This document shows positions 1 to 8,334 of a DNA stretch of 16,802 nt, piece after piece. The DNA comes from an uncultured Bacilli bacterium (GTDB taxonomy: Bacteria; Bacillota_I; Bacilli_A; RF39; UBA660). How positions within the stretch are numbered: position 1 is the stretch's first letter; each line of letters begins with the position of its first letter. The position numbers and the translations under genes were made by a program. The stretch covers positions 1 to 16,802 of the forward strand of contig CALVQP010000021.1 in assembly GCA_944358225.1 (NCBI GenBank), given 5' to 3'. A model generated the notes under the pieces. It searched no databases. It was not told the origin of the DNA and saw only the letters and a program-made list of their open reading frames with translations.

Positions 1-106
1 ATCCAAATATTGCAATTAAAACTACTATTCCTAAAATTACTCCCAATATAGTTACCGTATTCTTATTACTTAAAAATCTTTTTAATGTATTAGCTAAGTT
101 ACCCAT
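1..106 (-). CDS. Partial CDS, N-terminus of a probable CpaB/RcpC-like (SAF-domain) pilus assembly protein
   Basis: Only the first 35 codons lie in the window; the gene continues beyond the left edge. The start ATG at 104-106 is preceded by a strong AGGAGGAAT-type ribosome binding site (112-119). The visible peptide begins MGNLANTLKRFLSNKN and then has one hydrophobic segment (about residues 18-35). A short basic N-terminus followed by one membrane helix fits the anchor of CpaB/RcpC proteins, which carry a periplasmic or extracytoplasmic SAF domain and take part in Tad pilus assembly. The gene starts 2 bases after the stop of the TadE-like gene upstream, so the two are surely co-transcribed. 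The CpaB assignment is inference from N-terminal style and context; the SAF domain itself lies outside the window. Confidence 0.55.
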   Translation of the reverse strand, partial: MGNLANTLKRFLSNKNTVTILGVILGIVVLIAIFG

Positions 107-108
107 TT

Positions 109-534
109 TTATTCCTCCTCTTGACTACTTTCATTCATTTCTAATACCGCATCAATCTTATTTACTATGTCATAATTAGCACTACTATCAGTTGTTACTT
201 GAAAATTTCCAGTTTTCGTTGTTACTTTAACGCTAACTTTTGGTGGAGCCTCATATAAATCATAAAAATCAATATCATAAGTTTTATTTCCATTTGCAGT
301 TTCACTAAATCTTCTTAAAAAATTTTCTACAAACTTTTCTTTATTAATCCTAAGTTCCCCATAATCTCGATAATAACCATAGTCAACAGCATCCACCATC
401 GCCGCTTCCGTGACTTCCTTAATCATGTAATAATCTTTAGTCGTCGTCGTCGTTAGACTATTTATTAGCATCATAATAACTATAACAAAAATCCCTAAAA
501 GAATCAACCAATAACCCCAATAAGCTTCCTTCAT
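109..534 (-). CDS. TadE/pseudopilin-like small membrane protein (141 aa)
   Basis: The protein has a short N-terminus, one hydrophobic helix (about residues 9-26), a Thr run, then an amphipathic stretch rich in Glu, Asp and Tyr (about 33-60) and a soluble C-terminal domain with beta-type sequence. This is the layout of TadE/TadF-type pseudopilins and related Bacillota proteins of unknown function, which sit in the membrane and support Tad pilus assembly. The ribosome binding site AGGGGTGAG (542-550) overlaps the stop codon of the preceding large gene, which suggests translational coupling. The CpaB-like gene follows after 2 bases. The Thr run is encoded by four TCG-type repeats (441-453); slippage there would stay in frame. 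The pseudopilin role is inferred from architecture and neighbours, not from a recognised motif. Confidence 0.6.
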   Translation of the reverse strand: MKEAYWGYWLILLGIFVIVIMMLINSLTTTTTKDYYMIKEVTEAAMVDAVDYGYYRDYGELRINKEKFVENFLRRFSETANGNKTYDIDFYDLYEAPPKVSVKVTTKTGNFQVTTDSSANYDIVNKIDAVLEMNESSQEEE

Positions 535-548
535 TTTTTATCTCACCC

Positions 549-3500
549 CTACTTCCATGCCGGTCCAGTACCCGATAGTTTTTCAACCTCTTCAGTCCAT
601 TTAGTCCAAGTTACTTTATTTTCAATATCATTATTTACTGTAAAGCAATTACTACATTCTGTTGATACTCTAATAAAATCACTTGTATACCAAAGTCCTT
701 CACTCAAATCATAACCATTTTCATCAAGAACACTTGATCCTACCTTTCTCATTCTAAAATTACCAAAATCATATACATCATTATATCTTTTAATATTAGC
801 TATATTTTCCGGAGTTAAAGTAAACGAATATTCAGGTTCTTCATATATCTTCTCAGGATTATTTAAGCGTGCATCCTCTTTACAAGTATCATTTACTTCA
901 TCCCAAACTTTTCCTTCTATTTCACATTGTGTTCTACGTCCTTTTGTGCTTGTCCAATTTTTTCCCATTTCCCCATTTGTTTTTCTATCATTAGGGTCAA
1001 AATTATTTAAAGAAACATTTCTAAAGAAAAACTCTGGTTTTGAAGGAGATGTTACATCATTTTTAATATTATAATAACACAAATAATCTAACGCTTTATT
1101 TCCTAATTCTTTATTAAATCTTCCGGAACCACTTCTCCCATTACCATAAACACCCAAGTTAGATATATATAAATGATACTTATTATTATCACCCGAAGCA
1201 CTCAAAGATACAGGATACGTATTATTACCTATCGAATAATTATCCTCACTCGTCGCTTCATCTTGAGTTCCACCTATTACAACTCCTGTATTAAAATTAG
1301 TTTTGGTCAGGTAAAAATAAACAGAACTTGAATAATTGATTTTTACTTTGGTAGTTACCTTATCACTTTTTCCTGCAGAATAGCTATGTCCTACCTTTGA
1401 TCCATCAATTGTATTTGCATAAGACAAGCTAGCATTGCTAAAGCTACCTTCATTGGTATAAATTGTATTACCACCGACTCTAGTAGGTGTAAAAGTTTTA
1501 TTACCGCTATATGTAGCTGTATTACCTCCAAAGTATCCATCATATTGCGCATCATCATAAGCAAATGACACTGTAGGATTAAAATTATAAGTTTCGGTAG
1601 TTCTTTCTTGTAAAGCTCTAGCACATTCATTAACATCATCTATATTGGAATTTAATTGACTAACTTTTTCATCAAATATTTCTTTTATAACACTTCTAGC
1701 CTCGGCAAAAGTTTGCCCACTAGAGTTTTTATAAGTATTAGAAACGTTCACAGTACTAGGACACGCAGATCTTTCATCTTCATATCGTGTAAAAACTTCA
1801 TCAGTTACAGGAGAGGTATATTGATACTCAGTACAATAGTAATACACATAATATCCGCAATTACCCCAACCATATGAACAAGGTCTATTAATCCAAACCC
1901 TTTGCGCTGCATATTTTCCATTAACCGACGTATTTTTATCGCGATCTTTGTTAGAATCTAAATAATCGTCATACGCAGCTTTTAAATCTTCAGTTTGCTG
2001 TACTAGACCATAACTTTCATTAGTATTAGTCTTCTTTTGACCATTTTGATAAATATTTTTAATTCTGGATTTTCTATCACCCGAAAGAGTACTAGTCGCT
2101 TCTTTATCAAAACGAGCAATATCTACAGTGGCTTGACAAGTCCTTGTCCCAATTAAAGTAATATTTTCTGGTTTCCAAGTCCAATATTGCCCAGCAATAA
2201 CGTCCATCTTATCAGGCATTTTTAAAGTTATTTCTTCGGCACAAGTTTGAGAACAAAACTCATTTGTTGCATAAGTATATTTTTTACTGTCTGGCATATA
2301 AGAACTAGATGTATCATAAACCACATTATTTATATTCTCCGGTGAAAAAACGCAATCAGGATCATCTCCAATTGTATACTCTGTACCATTATTACAAGTA
2401 TCAATATCTAAATTAGGCTCACATCTTCTACTACCTGGATCACTTCCATCAGGAATAGTACTATTTGTACACCACTCATTATAGTAAGCTAGATTTTCAG
2501 ACTTCAAAAAAGAATATCTTTCAAACATCACTCCTGAATTTTTTACAGTTTTTGAATTAACATCACAAGCACAGTCATTTATAAATGCTTCAGCTGGTTT
2601 ATCTGATGAAAGACTTAAATCCTCACCATTTAATCCATAATAAATTCTCCTATCATCTTCTGTTACAATAGTGCATGTTGGAGAATCTGTCAGTGAAGTT
2701 ATATCGATAATACCAACTCCGCAGCTATATTGATCGCCCTCTATCCAATCACTTTTTTTACAAGTTCTAGCATTTCCTAGCGCTTTATTAGCTACACTTA
2801 TTGTTGCATAGAATTGTCGATTCATTTGGCTAATGGCTGCATTACCTTTCCTATTACTAGGATTAACCCTAAATAACATATTAACAGTTGTCTTAACACT
2901 AGAACCACAGCCTCCACTACTACAATATGATGCTATAATCTGTGTAGTCATAGCTTTTAATTCGCCACTTGTTCCAAATAATATATATCGCTTTCCACCA
3001 ACGCCCAAATCCATTAATCCCACAATTTGCACTTCTATTAGTGCACTACGATCTCTTAACTTGGGTAAAGTTTCTGCATCGATTTGGGAAATGTCTTTAT
3101 AATTAGATTTCCCAAGCATAGCATTAACAATATAAGCAAATACTGCTTTATCGCTGTTCCCTGCGCCAAACACATTTCCCATAATATCGTTATTATAATT
3201 TTCAATTATATTATATCCAGAGCCATCTGCACCAAAAATTTTATTATATACTATGTCTGCATCCATATTAGAATCTATCGTAACATCTCTAAAGTTTTCA
3301 TTAATATACCAAGATAATTCATTATCGTTAAAACTAGCCTTTGCTATTATATCTTTAGCTGCTGCAGATTGTATTGTCGCACCCTTCGTAGTATCATACC
3401 AATTATTTGATGTAATATTTATTTTAGCTGCTGCAGACGGATCTATAAAAGCTACTGTCGAATCACCTAAAACATTTAATTGGCTTTGCAATGTATCAGT

Positions 3501-3773
3501 CAATAAGGTTACCGATTTAGTTCCAGAAAGTTGACTTCCTTCGTTTCTATCTATTAAAGTAAACCTTAATCCTATATGAGTGAAATCATTTGGATTATTT
3601 TTGCAATTACTGCCAAAACAAGTTGTATAACAAATTCCGGTACTACAAGGGACTGAACCACCGTTTGCTTGTAACGAACCGGTTCCCCCAACAATAGCAG
3701 CTGTTACACTATGATATCCAACAAAATAGCAAAGAATAATTAAACAAAATATAAATATCGATTTTCTTTTCAT
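549..3773 (-). CDS. Very large cysteine-rich secreted protein, copy 2 of the duplicated module (1074 aa)
   Basis: Function is not recognised. Residues 1-25 form a signal peptide with a likely cut after VTA. The mature protein has about 28 cysteines by hand count, many in close pairs, and is rich in Asn, Thr, Ser and Tyr, as expected for an extracellular disulfide-bonded protein. It has no LPXTG motif and no C-terminal membrane helix. From about residue 365 to the end it is clearly paralogous to the 964-residue protein encoded at 4551-7445: for example GQYWTWKPENI against GQYWIWDKEKI, and FFFRNVSLNNFDPN against FFFRNISLNNFDPN. The first 365 residues do not resemble that copy. Both end in GPAWK. 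The ATG overlaps the TGA of the upstream membrane-protein gene (ATGA), with an AGAGGA ribosome binding site at 3779-3784. A TadE-like gene follows. I infer a surface, pilus-associated or adhesive role. Confidence 0.75.
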   Translation of the reverse strand: MKRKSIFIFCLIILCYFVGYHSVTAAIVGGTGSLQANGGSVPCSTGICYTTCFGSNCKNNPNDFTHIGLRFTLIDRNEGSQLSGTKSVTLLTDTLQSQLNVLGDSTVAFIDPSAAAKINITSNNWYDTTKGATIQSAAAKDIIAKASFNDNELSWYINENFRDVTIDSNMDADIVYNKIFGADGSGYNIIENYNNDIMGNVFGAGNSDKAVFAYIVNAMLGKSNYKDISQIDAETLPKLRDRSALIEVQIVGLMDLGVGGKRYILFGTSGELKAMTTQIIASYCSSGGCGSSVKTTVNMLFRVNPSNRKGNAAISQMNRQFYATISVANKALGNARTCKKSDWIEGDQYSCGVGIIDITSLTDSPTCTIVTEDDRRIYYGLNGEDLSLSSDKPAEAFINDCACDVNSKTVKNSGVMFERYSFLKSENLAYYNEWCTNSTIPDGSDPGSRRCEPNLDIDTCNNGTEYTIGDDPDCVFSPENINNVVYDTSSSYMPDSKKYTYATNEFCSQTCAEEITLKMPDKMDVIAGQYWTWKPENITLIGTRTCQATVDIARFDKEATSTLSGDRKSRIKNIYQNGQKKTNTNESYGLVQQTEDLKAAYDDYLDSNKDRDKNTSVNGKYAAQRVWINRPCSYGWGNCGYYVYYYCTEYQYTSPVTDEVFTRYEDERSACPSTVNVSNTYKNSSGQTFAEARSVIKEIFDEKVSQLNSNIDDVNECARALQERTTETYNFNPTVSFAYDDAQYDGYFGGNTATYSGNKTFTPTRVGGNTIYTNEGSFSNASLSYANTIDGSKVGHSYSAGKSDKVTTKVKINYSSSVYFYLTKTNFNTGVVIGGTQDEATSEDNYSIGNNTYPVSLSASGDNNKYHLYISNLGVYGNGRSGSGRFNKELGNKALDYLCYYNIKNDVTSPSKPEFFFRNVSLNNFDPNDRKTNGEMGKNWTSTKGRRTQCEIEGKVWDEVNDTCKEDARLNNPEKIYEEPEYSFTLTPENIANIKRYNDVYDFGNFRMRKVGSSVLDENGYDLSEGLWYTSDFIRVSTECSNCFTVNNDIENKVTWTKWTEEVEKLSGTGPAWK

Positions 3774-4465
3774 ACTAGTCCTCTTTTTTCTAAACGTTTT
3801 TTATGAATAAATATTACAGTAAACGTTATTGCAGCTGCTAATAAAACACCACCAATTATATACCATTTATATTTGTTCAAAAACGCTAAAATAGAAGCAA
3901 AAAAACCTTTTTTTTCTACTTCCTCTTCTTTTGCATTTTTTAACTTATATTCTTCACCTTTCTTTAAAAATTCGGAATATGTTAGCTTTGAAGTATCATA
4001 AAATTCTCCGCAATATTTAAAATCAGGTACTTGTTCACATATATAGGAAGTACTATACTCATTATATCTTGGAGTAACAACTCTCGTTGTTAAAAGTTTT
4101 TGATTATAACATTTATCACTTTTAGAATAAATATTAATCGTATAAGTTACTTTTCTACTAGCAATATCAGTTTCAATAGTATAAACTCCATTTTGCATAT
4201 CTGCACTCGTAACTTCAAGTTTTTGCTTATCCAAATAATCATTAGTAATTTCTAATCTTAAATTATCAGTAATATTAGTTATATATATCATAAAATGTCT
4301 ATTTAAAGGATCATCATTAATAAATTCATAACTTTTTTTAACATTGCTTGCTTCCTTATTTAAAGCCGCTTGATCTTTATAAGAACAATTCTCATCTGCC
4401 CTAACGTGTAACAAAGTTCCAACAAATACAAAAAAAGCAAATATAAAATATTTAAAAGCTTTCAT
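3770..4465 (-). CDS. Secreted, C-terminally membrane-anchored partner protein, copy 2 (231 aa)
   Basis: Function is not recognised. An N-terminal signal peptide (cut probably after VRA, about residue 23) is followed by an ectodomain, a Glu/Lys-rich stretch, one membrane helix (about 200-220) and a basic tail HKKRLEKRGLV. This gives an outside-facing domain tethered to the membrane. It is paralogous to the protein at 7429-8097: both begin the mature part with CSYKDQ followed by LNKEASNVK, and both have a C-x6-C pair (CEQVPDFKYC and CKNIPDYTYC), so the cysteines are conserved. I chose the ATG at 4463-4465 because it has AAGGTG eight bases upstream and gives a clean signal peptide. An ATG 18 bases upstream lies only about 12 bases from the -10 box. 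The stop TGA overlaps the start of the 1074-residue protein, so the two are translationally coupled. Confidence 0.75.
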   Translation of the reverse strand: MKAFKYFIFAFFVFVGTLLHVRADENCSYKDQAALNKEASNVKKSYEFINDDPLNRHFMIYITNITDNLRLEITNDYLDKQKLEVTSADMQNGVYTIETDIASRKVTYTINIYSKSDKCYNQKLLTTRVVTPRYNEYSTSYICEQVPDFKYCGEFYDTSKLTYSEFLKKGEEYKLKNAKEEEVEKKGFFASILAFLNKYKWYIIGGVLLAAAITFTVIFIHKKRLEKRGLV

Positions 4466-4494
4466 ATTTATTACACCTTCCATATTCTATAAAA

Positions 4495-4523
4495 AGTATA
4501 ACTTAAACAAACACTTTTTTCAA
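4495..4523 (-). promoter_or_regulatory. Sigma-A promoter of duplicated module copy 2
   Basis: Minus-strand TTGAAA (4518-4523), a 17-base spacer, then TATACT (4495-4500), ending about 30 bases upstream of the ATG at 4465. The 13 bases TTTAAGTTATACT covering the -10 region also occur in the promoter of copy 1. No convincing terminator separates this promoter from the end of copy 1, so transcripts from the first promoter may also read through. Confidence 0.7.
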
Positions 4524-4550
4524 CTTTATATTTACTTAAAATTAGCAAAA

Positions 4551-7445
4551 TTATTTCCAAGCTGGTCCCAGTGAATTATTTTTATCTACTTCTTTATAAC
4601 CGGTAAATTCTGTATCATACGTTGCTTTAGAAGCATATTCATTATCCACTGCCGTTTTTAGAAAATCGCTAGTATACCATACATTTTGAACATCACTTTC
4701 CATATCCCCATTTACTTGACCTGTATATGCTTTCATTTTAAAATCAGAAAATTTATTATTTTTATTATATTCTCTAATATTGGCAATATTTTGTGGAGTT
4801 AAAGTAAAGGAGTATTCTGGATCATTATATATATCCTCCGGATTGTTATTGGTATCAGAACAACTACTAGTTACTTCATTCCAAGAACCTTTTGCAATAT
4901 CACATTGTGCTTTTTGCCCCTTTATATTCGTCCAGTTTTTTCCCATTTCTCCATTTGTTTCTCTATTATTAGGATCAAAATTATTTAACGAGATGTTTCT
5001 AAAGAAAAAATTAGGTTTAGAAGGCGTCGTTACATCATTTTCTACATCATAATAACATATATACTTTAAAGGATTATTTCCTAACATTTGATTAAACCTT
5101 CCATTACTTCCATTATTTTTACCATTTTTACCAACACCCAAGTTAGTAATATGAAGTTGATAACTATATCTTCCTGAACCAACATTTAAAGAAACTGGAT
5201 AAATATTGCCAAAATAATAATTATCATCAGCTTTAATACTATTAATTATTTCTGATGTATTATCACTTATCGTATTATTTTGATAATTCTCAGGATTATT
5301 ACCGGCAGCTTTCGCATCTAAAACTCCTGTATTAAATTTAATATTAGGAATATAAAAATACAAAGGATTAGAATATGTTTTAGATTTTTTATAAACTAAA
5401 TTATTATCTTTTTTCGTATAATAATTTTCCGTCACTAAAGTAGCACTAGTTATATCTTCTATATAAGAAACACTACCATCTTTATTAGCATTTAAATTTG
5501 AAGTTTGAAACTCAGTTTGAGATATTTCTTTAATAAATTTTTTCGAAGTAAAGTAATCGTTATATTTTTCATCTTCATAGCTAAATTCTACATCAGGAGA
5601 AAACTCATACACAGCCCCATTTACAGAAGCACTCATTCCAGTATTATTTGTTTTTAATAATTCATCGGTACAAGCATTAACATTATTTATCTTAGTTTGT
5701 AAAGAATTTTTAACACTAGCAAATTTACTTTCTAAAACAGTTTTTAATTCATTAGGCTTTTTACTATTAGAAGTACTTTTATACTCTGTTGTTTCACAAG
5801 AGCCATTATTTCTTTCATATCTTTCAAATACTTCTCCTGTTACATTTGATTCATATGTGTATTTTATACTATAACCATAATTAGTACAGCCATATTGGCC
5901 ATAATTTAAACAAACTGCACATACATTTTCTGCTCTAGCCTTAGCATCATTAATATTACTATAATCATCATAAGCTACTTTCAAGTCACCAAGTTGTTGA
6001 GAAAGACCATAATTAGCATTACTATTAGTCGCAGAATTTCCCGTATTTTTATTATAAATATTTACAATACGATCTTTAATTTCCCCTTGTAACTCAGCTT
6101 TTGTATCAGTTTCAAATTTTTCTACATCCACTGTTGATTGACATTTTCTAGTTCCTGTAATCTTAATTTTTTCTTTATCCCAAATCCAATATTGCCCTGC
6201 AACGACTGGATCACTTACAATTTCTGGTAATTCAAAATCAATCTTTTCTGCACAAGTTAAAGAACAATATTCATTCTTAGCATACGTTAAATCATTTTTA
6301 TCAGTAGAATTATCTAACACTGTCTTATTAATATTCTTTTCATTAAAAATACAATCATCATTTAAATAGCCAATAGAAAAAGTATTTCCATCTGCATCAC
6401 AAGCTTTATTTTCCACGGTAACTTCACAAACATCCGGCTCTTGAATTTCAGTCTGTGGTTTACAATACAAATTAAAATAATCCTTAGTTTCTTCTGTCAT
6501 TTTACTTAACAATTTATTATATAAATCAGTATTTTTAGGAGTACCTTCTCCTATTACAGCCTTGGTTCCATCTGATTTTAAATCACACAAACATCTATTA
6601 ACAAAATCTTCTTGTTCTACTTTTGATTCAAAATTTACTTCATTACCCTCATCATTATAAAGTTTATCATTTTCTTCATCGTAATAACATCTTTTAACAT
6701 TACTTTTAAATTTATATATAATTGGACTATAAACACGATAACTCTTAGGATAACTAGAATTATATTGAATATTAATTCCTAAATTTCTAAAGTTATTTTT
6801 ATAATTATGACTTAAGTTAATCTGTCCATTATCTTTATCATACGTAGCATTATCCAGTGGATAAAAAACATTTCCACTAACTCCAGTTCCAAGATTTACC
6901 CATGTATCAAATCCATCAATAAAATGGCGAATATCTAATCCATCAGGATTATTTCCATTATGATCATATAAATTCCAAGTGTAATTATTTTGTCCTAAAT
7001 GATACACATCCACTAACTCATACTCGTCAATATTGCCAAGTAAACGTCCACTATCTTTTATAGTTTGCATTATTGAGTCATATGAAAGTGTATTATTAGA
7101 ATATCTATCAGTCCTTCCGCCCTTATTATCATAATAATTAAAAGTTAACATATCTAAAACATAATAATAGGTTTCTCCATCAACTACTTTAGATCGACCC
7201 TCTTGAGTTAAATCATGAATTTCCAAAGGCGCTAAGGAACAATAAGGAACTCCTTCTTGTGTATGTTCCAATCGACAAGCATAATCAGTTATAATTTCTG
7301 TGATTGCCATACCATCGCAAGCATTATCACATGTTCCATTATATTCATGATTCACAAGCGGAGGAATTGTAGCAGCACTAACATCTTTTGCAAAGATAAT
7401 AAAAACTATTAATAAGAAAATAAAACATCTATTTTTTCTTAACAT
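4551..7445 (-). CDS. Very large cysteine-rich secreted protein, copy 1 of the duplicated module (964 aa)
   Basis: Function is not recognised. The signal peptide spans about residues 1-24, with a likely cut after VSA. The mature part has about 22 cysteines by hand count, several in pairs (CDNAC, CLC, C-x3-C, VCAVC). There is no LPXTG motif, repeat array or C-terminal anchor. Residues from about 253 to the end align along their length with residues about 365-1074 of the protein at 549-3773, including the closing GPAWK. The first 250 residues are unlike that paralogue. The ATG at 7443-7445 has an AAGGAGGAA ribosome binding site (7451-7459). The gene overlaps the end of the upstream membrane-protein gene by 17 bases, so the two are in one operon. 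I infer an exported structural or adhesive protein connected with the Tad-like genes downstream. The protein-coding call is certain; the role is not. Confidence 0.75.
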   Translation of the reverse strand: MLRKNRCFIFLLIVFIIFAKDVSAATIPPLVNHEYNGTCDNACDGMAITEIITDYACRLEHTQEGVPYCSLAPLEIHDLTQEGRSKVVDGETYYYVLDMLTFNYYDNKGGRTDRYSNNTLSYDSIMQTIKDSGRLLGNIDEYELVDVYHLGQNNYTWNLYDHNGNNPDGLDIRHFIDGFDTWVNLGTGVSGNVFYPLDNATYDKDNGQINLSHNYKNNFRNLGINIQYNSSYPKSYRVYSPIIYKFKSNVKRCYYDEENDKLYNDEGNEVNFESKVEQEDFVNRCLCDLKSDGTKAVIGEGTPKNTDLYNKLLSKMTEETKDYFNLYCKPQTEIQEPDVCEVTVENKACDADGNTFSIGYLNDDCIFNEKNINKTVLDNSTDKNDLTYAKNEYCSLTCAEKIDFELPEIVSDPVVAGQYWIWDKEKIKITGTRKCQSTVDVEKFETDTKAELQGEIKDRIVNIYNKNTGNSATNSNANYGLSQQLGDLKVAYDDYSNINDAKARAENVCAVCLNYGQYGCTNYGYSIKYTYESNVTGEVFERYERNNGSCETTEYKSTSNSKKPNELKTVLESKFASVKNSLQTKINNVNACTDELLKTNNTGMSASVNGAVYEFSPDVEFSYEDEKYNDYFTSKKFIKEISQTEFQTSNLNANKDGSVSYIEDITSATLVTENYYTKKDNNLVYKKSKTYSNPLYFYIPNIKFNTGVLDAKAAGNNPENYQNNTISDNTSEIINSIKADDNYYFGNIYPVSLNVGSGRYSYQLHITNLGVGKNGKNNGSNGRFNQMLGNNPLKYICYYDVENDVTTPSKPNFFFRNISLNNFDPNNRETNGEMGKNWTNIKGQKAQCDIAKGSWNEVTSSCSDTNNNPEDIYNDPEYSFTLTPQNIANIREYNKNNKFSDFKMKAYTGQVNGDMESDVQNVWYTSDFLKTAVDNEYASKATYDTEFTGYKEVDKNNSLGPAWK

Positions 7446-8097
7446 TTTTATTCCTCCTTTTTATGCCTATAAGCACTATTAAAGCCACTAAAACTAAACC
7501 AAATATACCTAAAACTATTAATAAGACTATTTTTACCCAAGATGTTTTTACTTCTTTTTTTTCTTCTTTAGGTGCAACTTGTTTTTGATAATAATCATTA
7601 ATTTTTTTAGCCATATCCTCTGCTGACATATTAGTTTTTACTAATTTTTGACAATACGTATAATCAGGAATGTTTTTACAAACGCTTCCGTCATAAAAAA
7701 TATTAAAATAAGGAATACTAATATTTTTCGTCATAATTAAATTTCTAGAACAACTGTTATAAGCTCCATAAATATTTATCTTATAAGTAACCATTTTATA
7801 TAAAGCAATATTTTTAAAAGAGATAACACCTTCTTTAGCATCACTTATACTAAAATTCATTATTTCATCATTATAATCATTACTTATTTCCAAAGTTAAA
7901 TGTTCATTTAAATTAGTTATTAATATTTGTAAATATTCTTCCTCTTCATCTTCTATTAATTGATAAGTAATTTTAACATTACTTGCTTCTTTATTTAAAA
8001 GAGCTTGATCTTTATAAGAACACTCTGCAGCCCTAACTTTATTAATACCAAAAACAACCAAAATTACAAGTAAGATTAGCTTTAGGTAATGTTTCAT
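7429..8097 (-). CDS. Secreted, C-terminally membrane-anchored partner protein, copy 1 (222 aa)
   Basis: Function is not recognised. The signal peptide (about 1-23, cut after VRA) precedes an ectodomain that starts AECSYKDQ, then an acidic and Lys-rich stretch, one membrane helix (about 187-211) and a strongly basic tail KRRNKNVKKK. It is a paralogue of the 231-residue protein of copy 2, with matching cysteines and the same order of parts, and each sits directly upstream of its own large cysteine-rich protein. The ATG at 8095-8097 has AGAAGGTG just upstream (8102-8109) and a good promoter behind it. The gene ends TAG, 17 bases inside the next gene. The fixed pairing suggests that each small protein handles or anchors its large partner at the membrane; this is inference. 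Confidence 0.75.
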   Translation of the reverse strand: MKHYLKLILLVILVVFGINKVRAAECSYKDQALLNKEASNVKITYQLIEDEEEEYLQILITNLNEHLTLEISNDYNDEIMNFSISDAKEGVISFKNIALYKMVTYKINIYGAYNSCSRNLIMTKNISIPYFNIFYDGSVCKNIPDYTYCQKLVKTNMSAEDMAKKINDYYQKQVAPKEEKKEVKTSWVKIVLLIVLGIFGLVLVALIVLIGIKRRNKNVKKK

Positions 8098-8121
8098 AAA
8101 ACACCTTCTATTCTTCCTATT

Positions 8122-8150
8122 AGTATAACTTAAAAACGCCTTGCAATCAA
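8122..8150 (-). promoter_or_regulatory. Sigma-A promoter of duplicated module copy 1
   Basis: Minus-strand TTGATT (8145-8150), a 17-base spacer and TATACT (8122-8127), ending 25 bases before the ATG at 8097. It shares TTTAAGTTATACT with the promoter of copy 2. It probably drives the surface-protein and Tad-like genes leftward. Confidence 0.7.
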
Positions 8151-8182
8151 GATACGATTTAATGTTCTTATTAGTATCGAAA

Positions 8183-8209
8183 CAAAAAATAGGGATTATA
8201 TTTCCCTAT
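8183..8209 (-). terminator. Intrinsic terminator of the polA-mutM operon
   Basis: On the minus strand, ATAGGGA (8203-8209) pairs perfectly with TCCCTAT (8189-8195) around a 7-base loop, and is followed by six Ts (8183-8188). It lies about 125 bases after the mutM stop and just before the promoter of the surface-protein module, so it separates the two operons. In the 237-base gap 8098-8334 I see this terminator and the promoter at 8122-8150, and nothing else convincing. Confidence 0.75.
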
Positions 8210-8334
8210 CATCTAAATAATTCACTGTCTTAATAGACTTAGATTTTTTCAACTAACCTTATTTAATTTTTCAATTTTATATTAATCATATAATCACCCA
8301 TTTTAATTTAGTTAGCCTTCATTTAACATTTTTG

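Noticed and set aside
441..453. Trinucleotide repeat as a phase-variation tract
   Set aside because: It has only four units of three bases inside a coding region, so length changes would not shift the frame.
1656..3534. Open frames on the plus strand opposite the 1074-residue protein gene (1656-1877, 2833-3102, 3084-3317, 3253-3534)
   Set aside because: They lie fully inside a well-supported gene on the other strand, have no ribosome binding sites of note, overlap one another and show no protein-like pattern.
3770..3773. Possible use of TGA as tryptophan (Mollicutes code 4)
   Set aside because: TGA here ends one gene in an ATGA overlap with the next start, and tryptophans in polA and the giant proteins that I checked use TGG.
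4466..4483. Upstream ATG giving MEGVIN at the front of the 231-residue protein
   Set aside because: It is too near the -10 box and has no ribosome binding site; its codons contain the ribosome binding site of the next ATG, which gives a proper signal peptide.
8230..8250. Small inverted repeat GTCT-ATTA-AGAC after mutM
   Set aside because: The stem is only four base pairs and has no T-tract; the stronger terminator at 8183-8209 explains the operon end.
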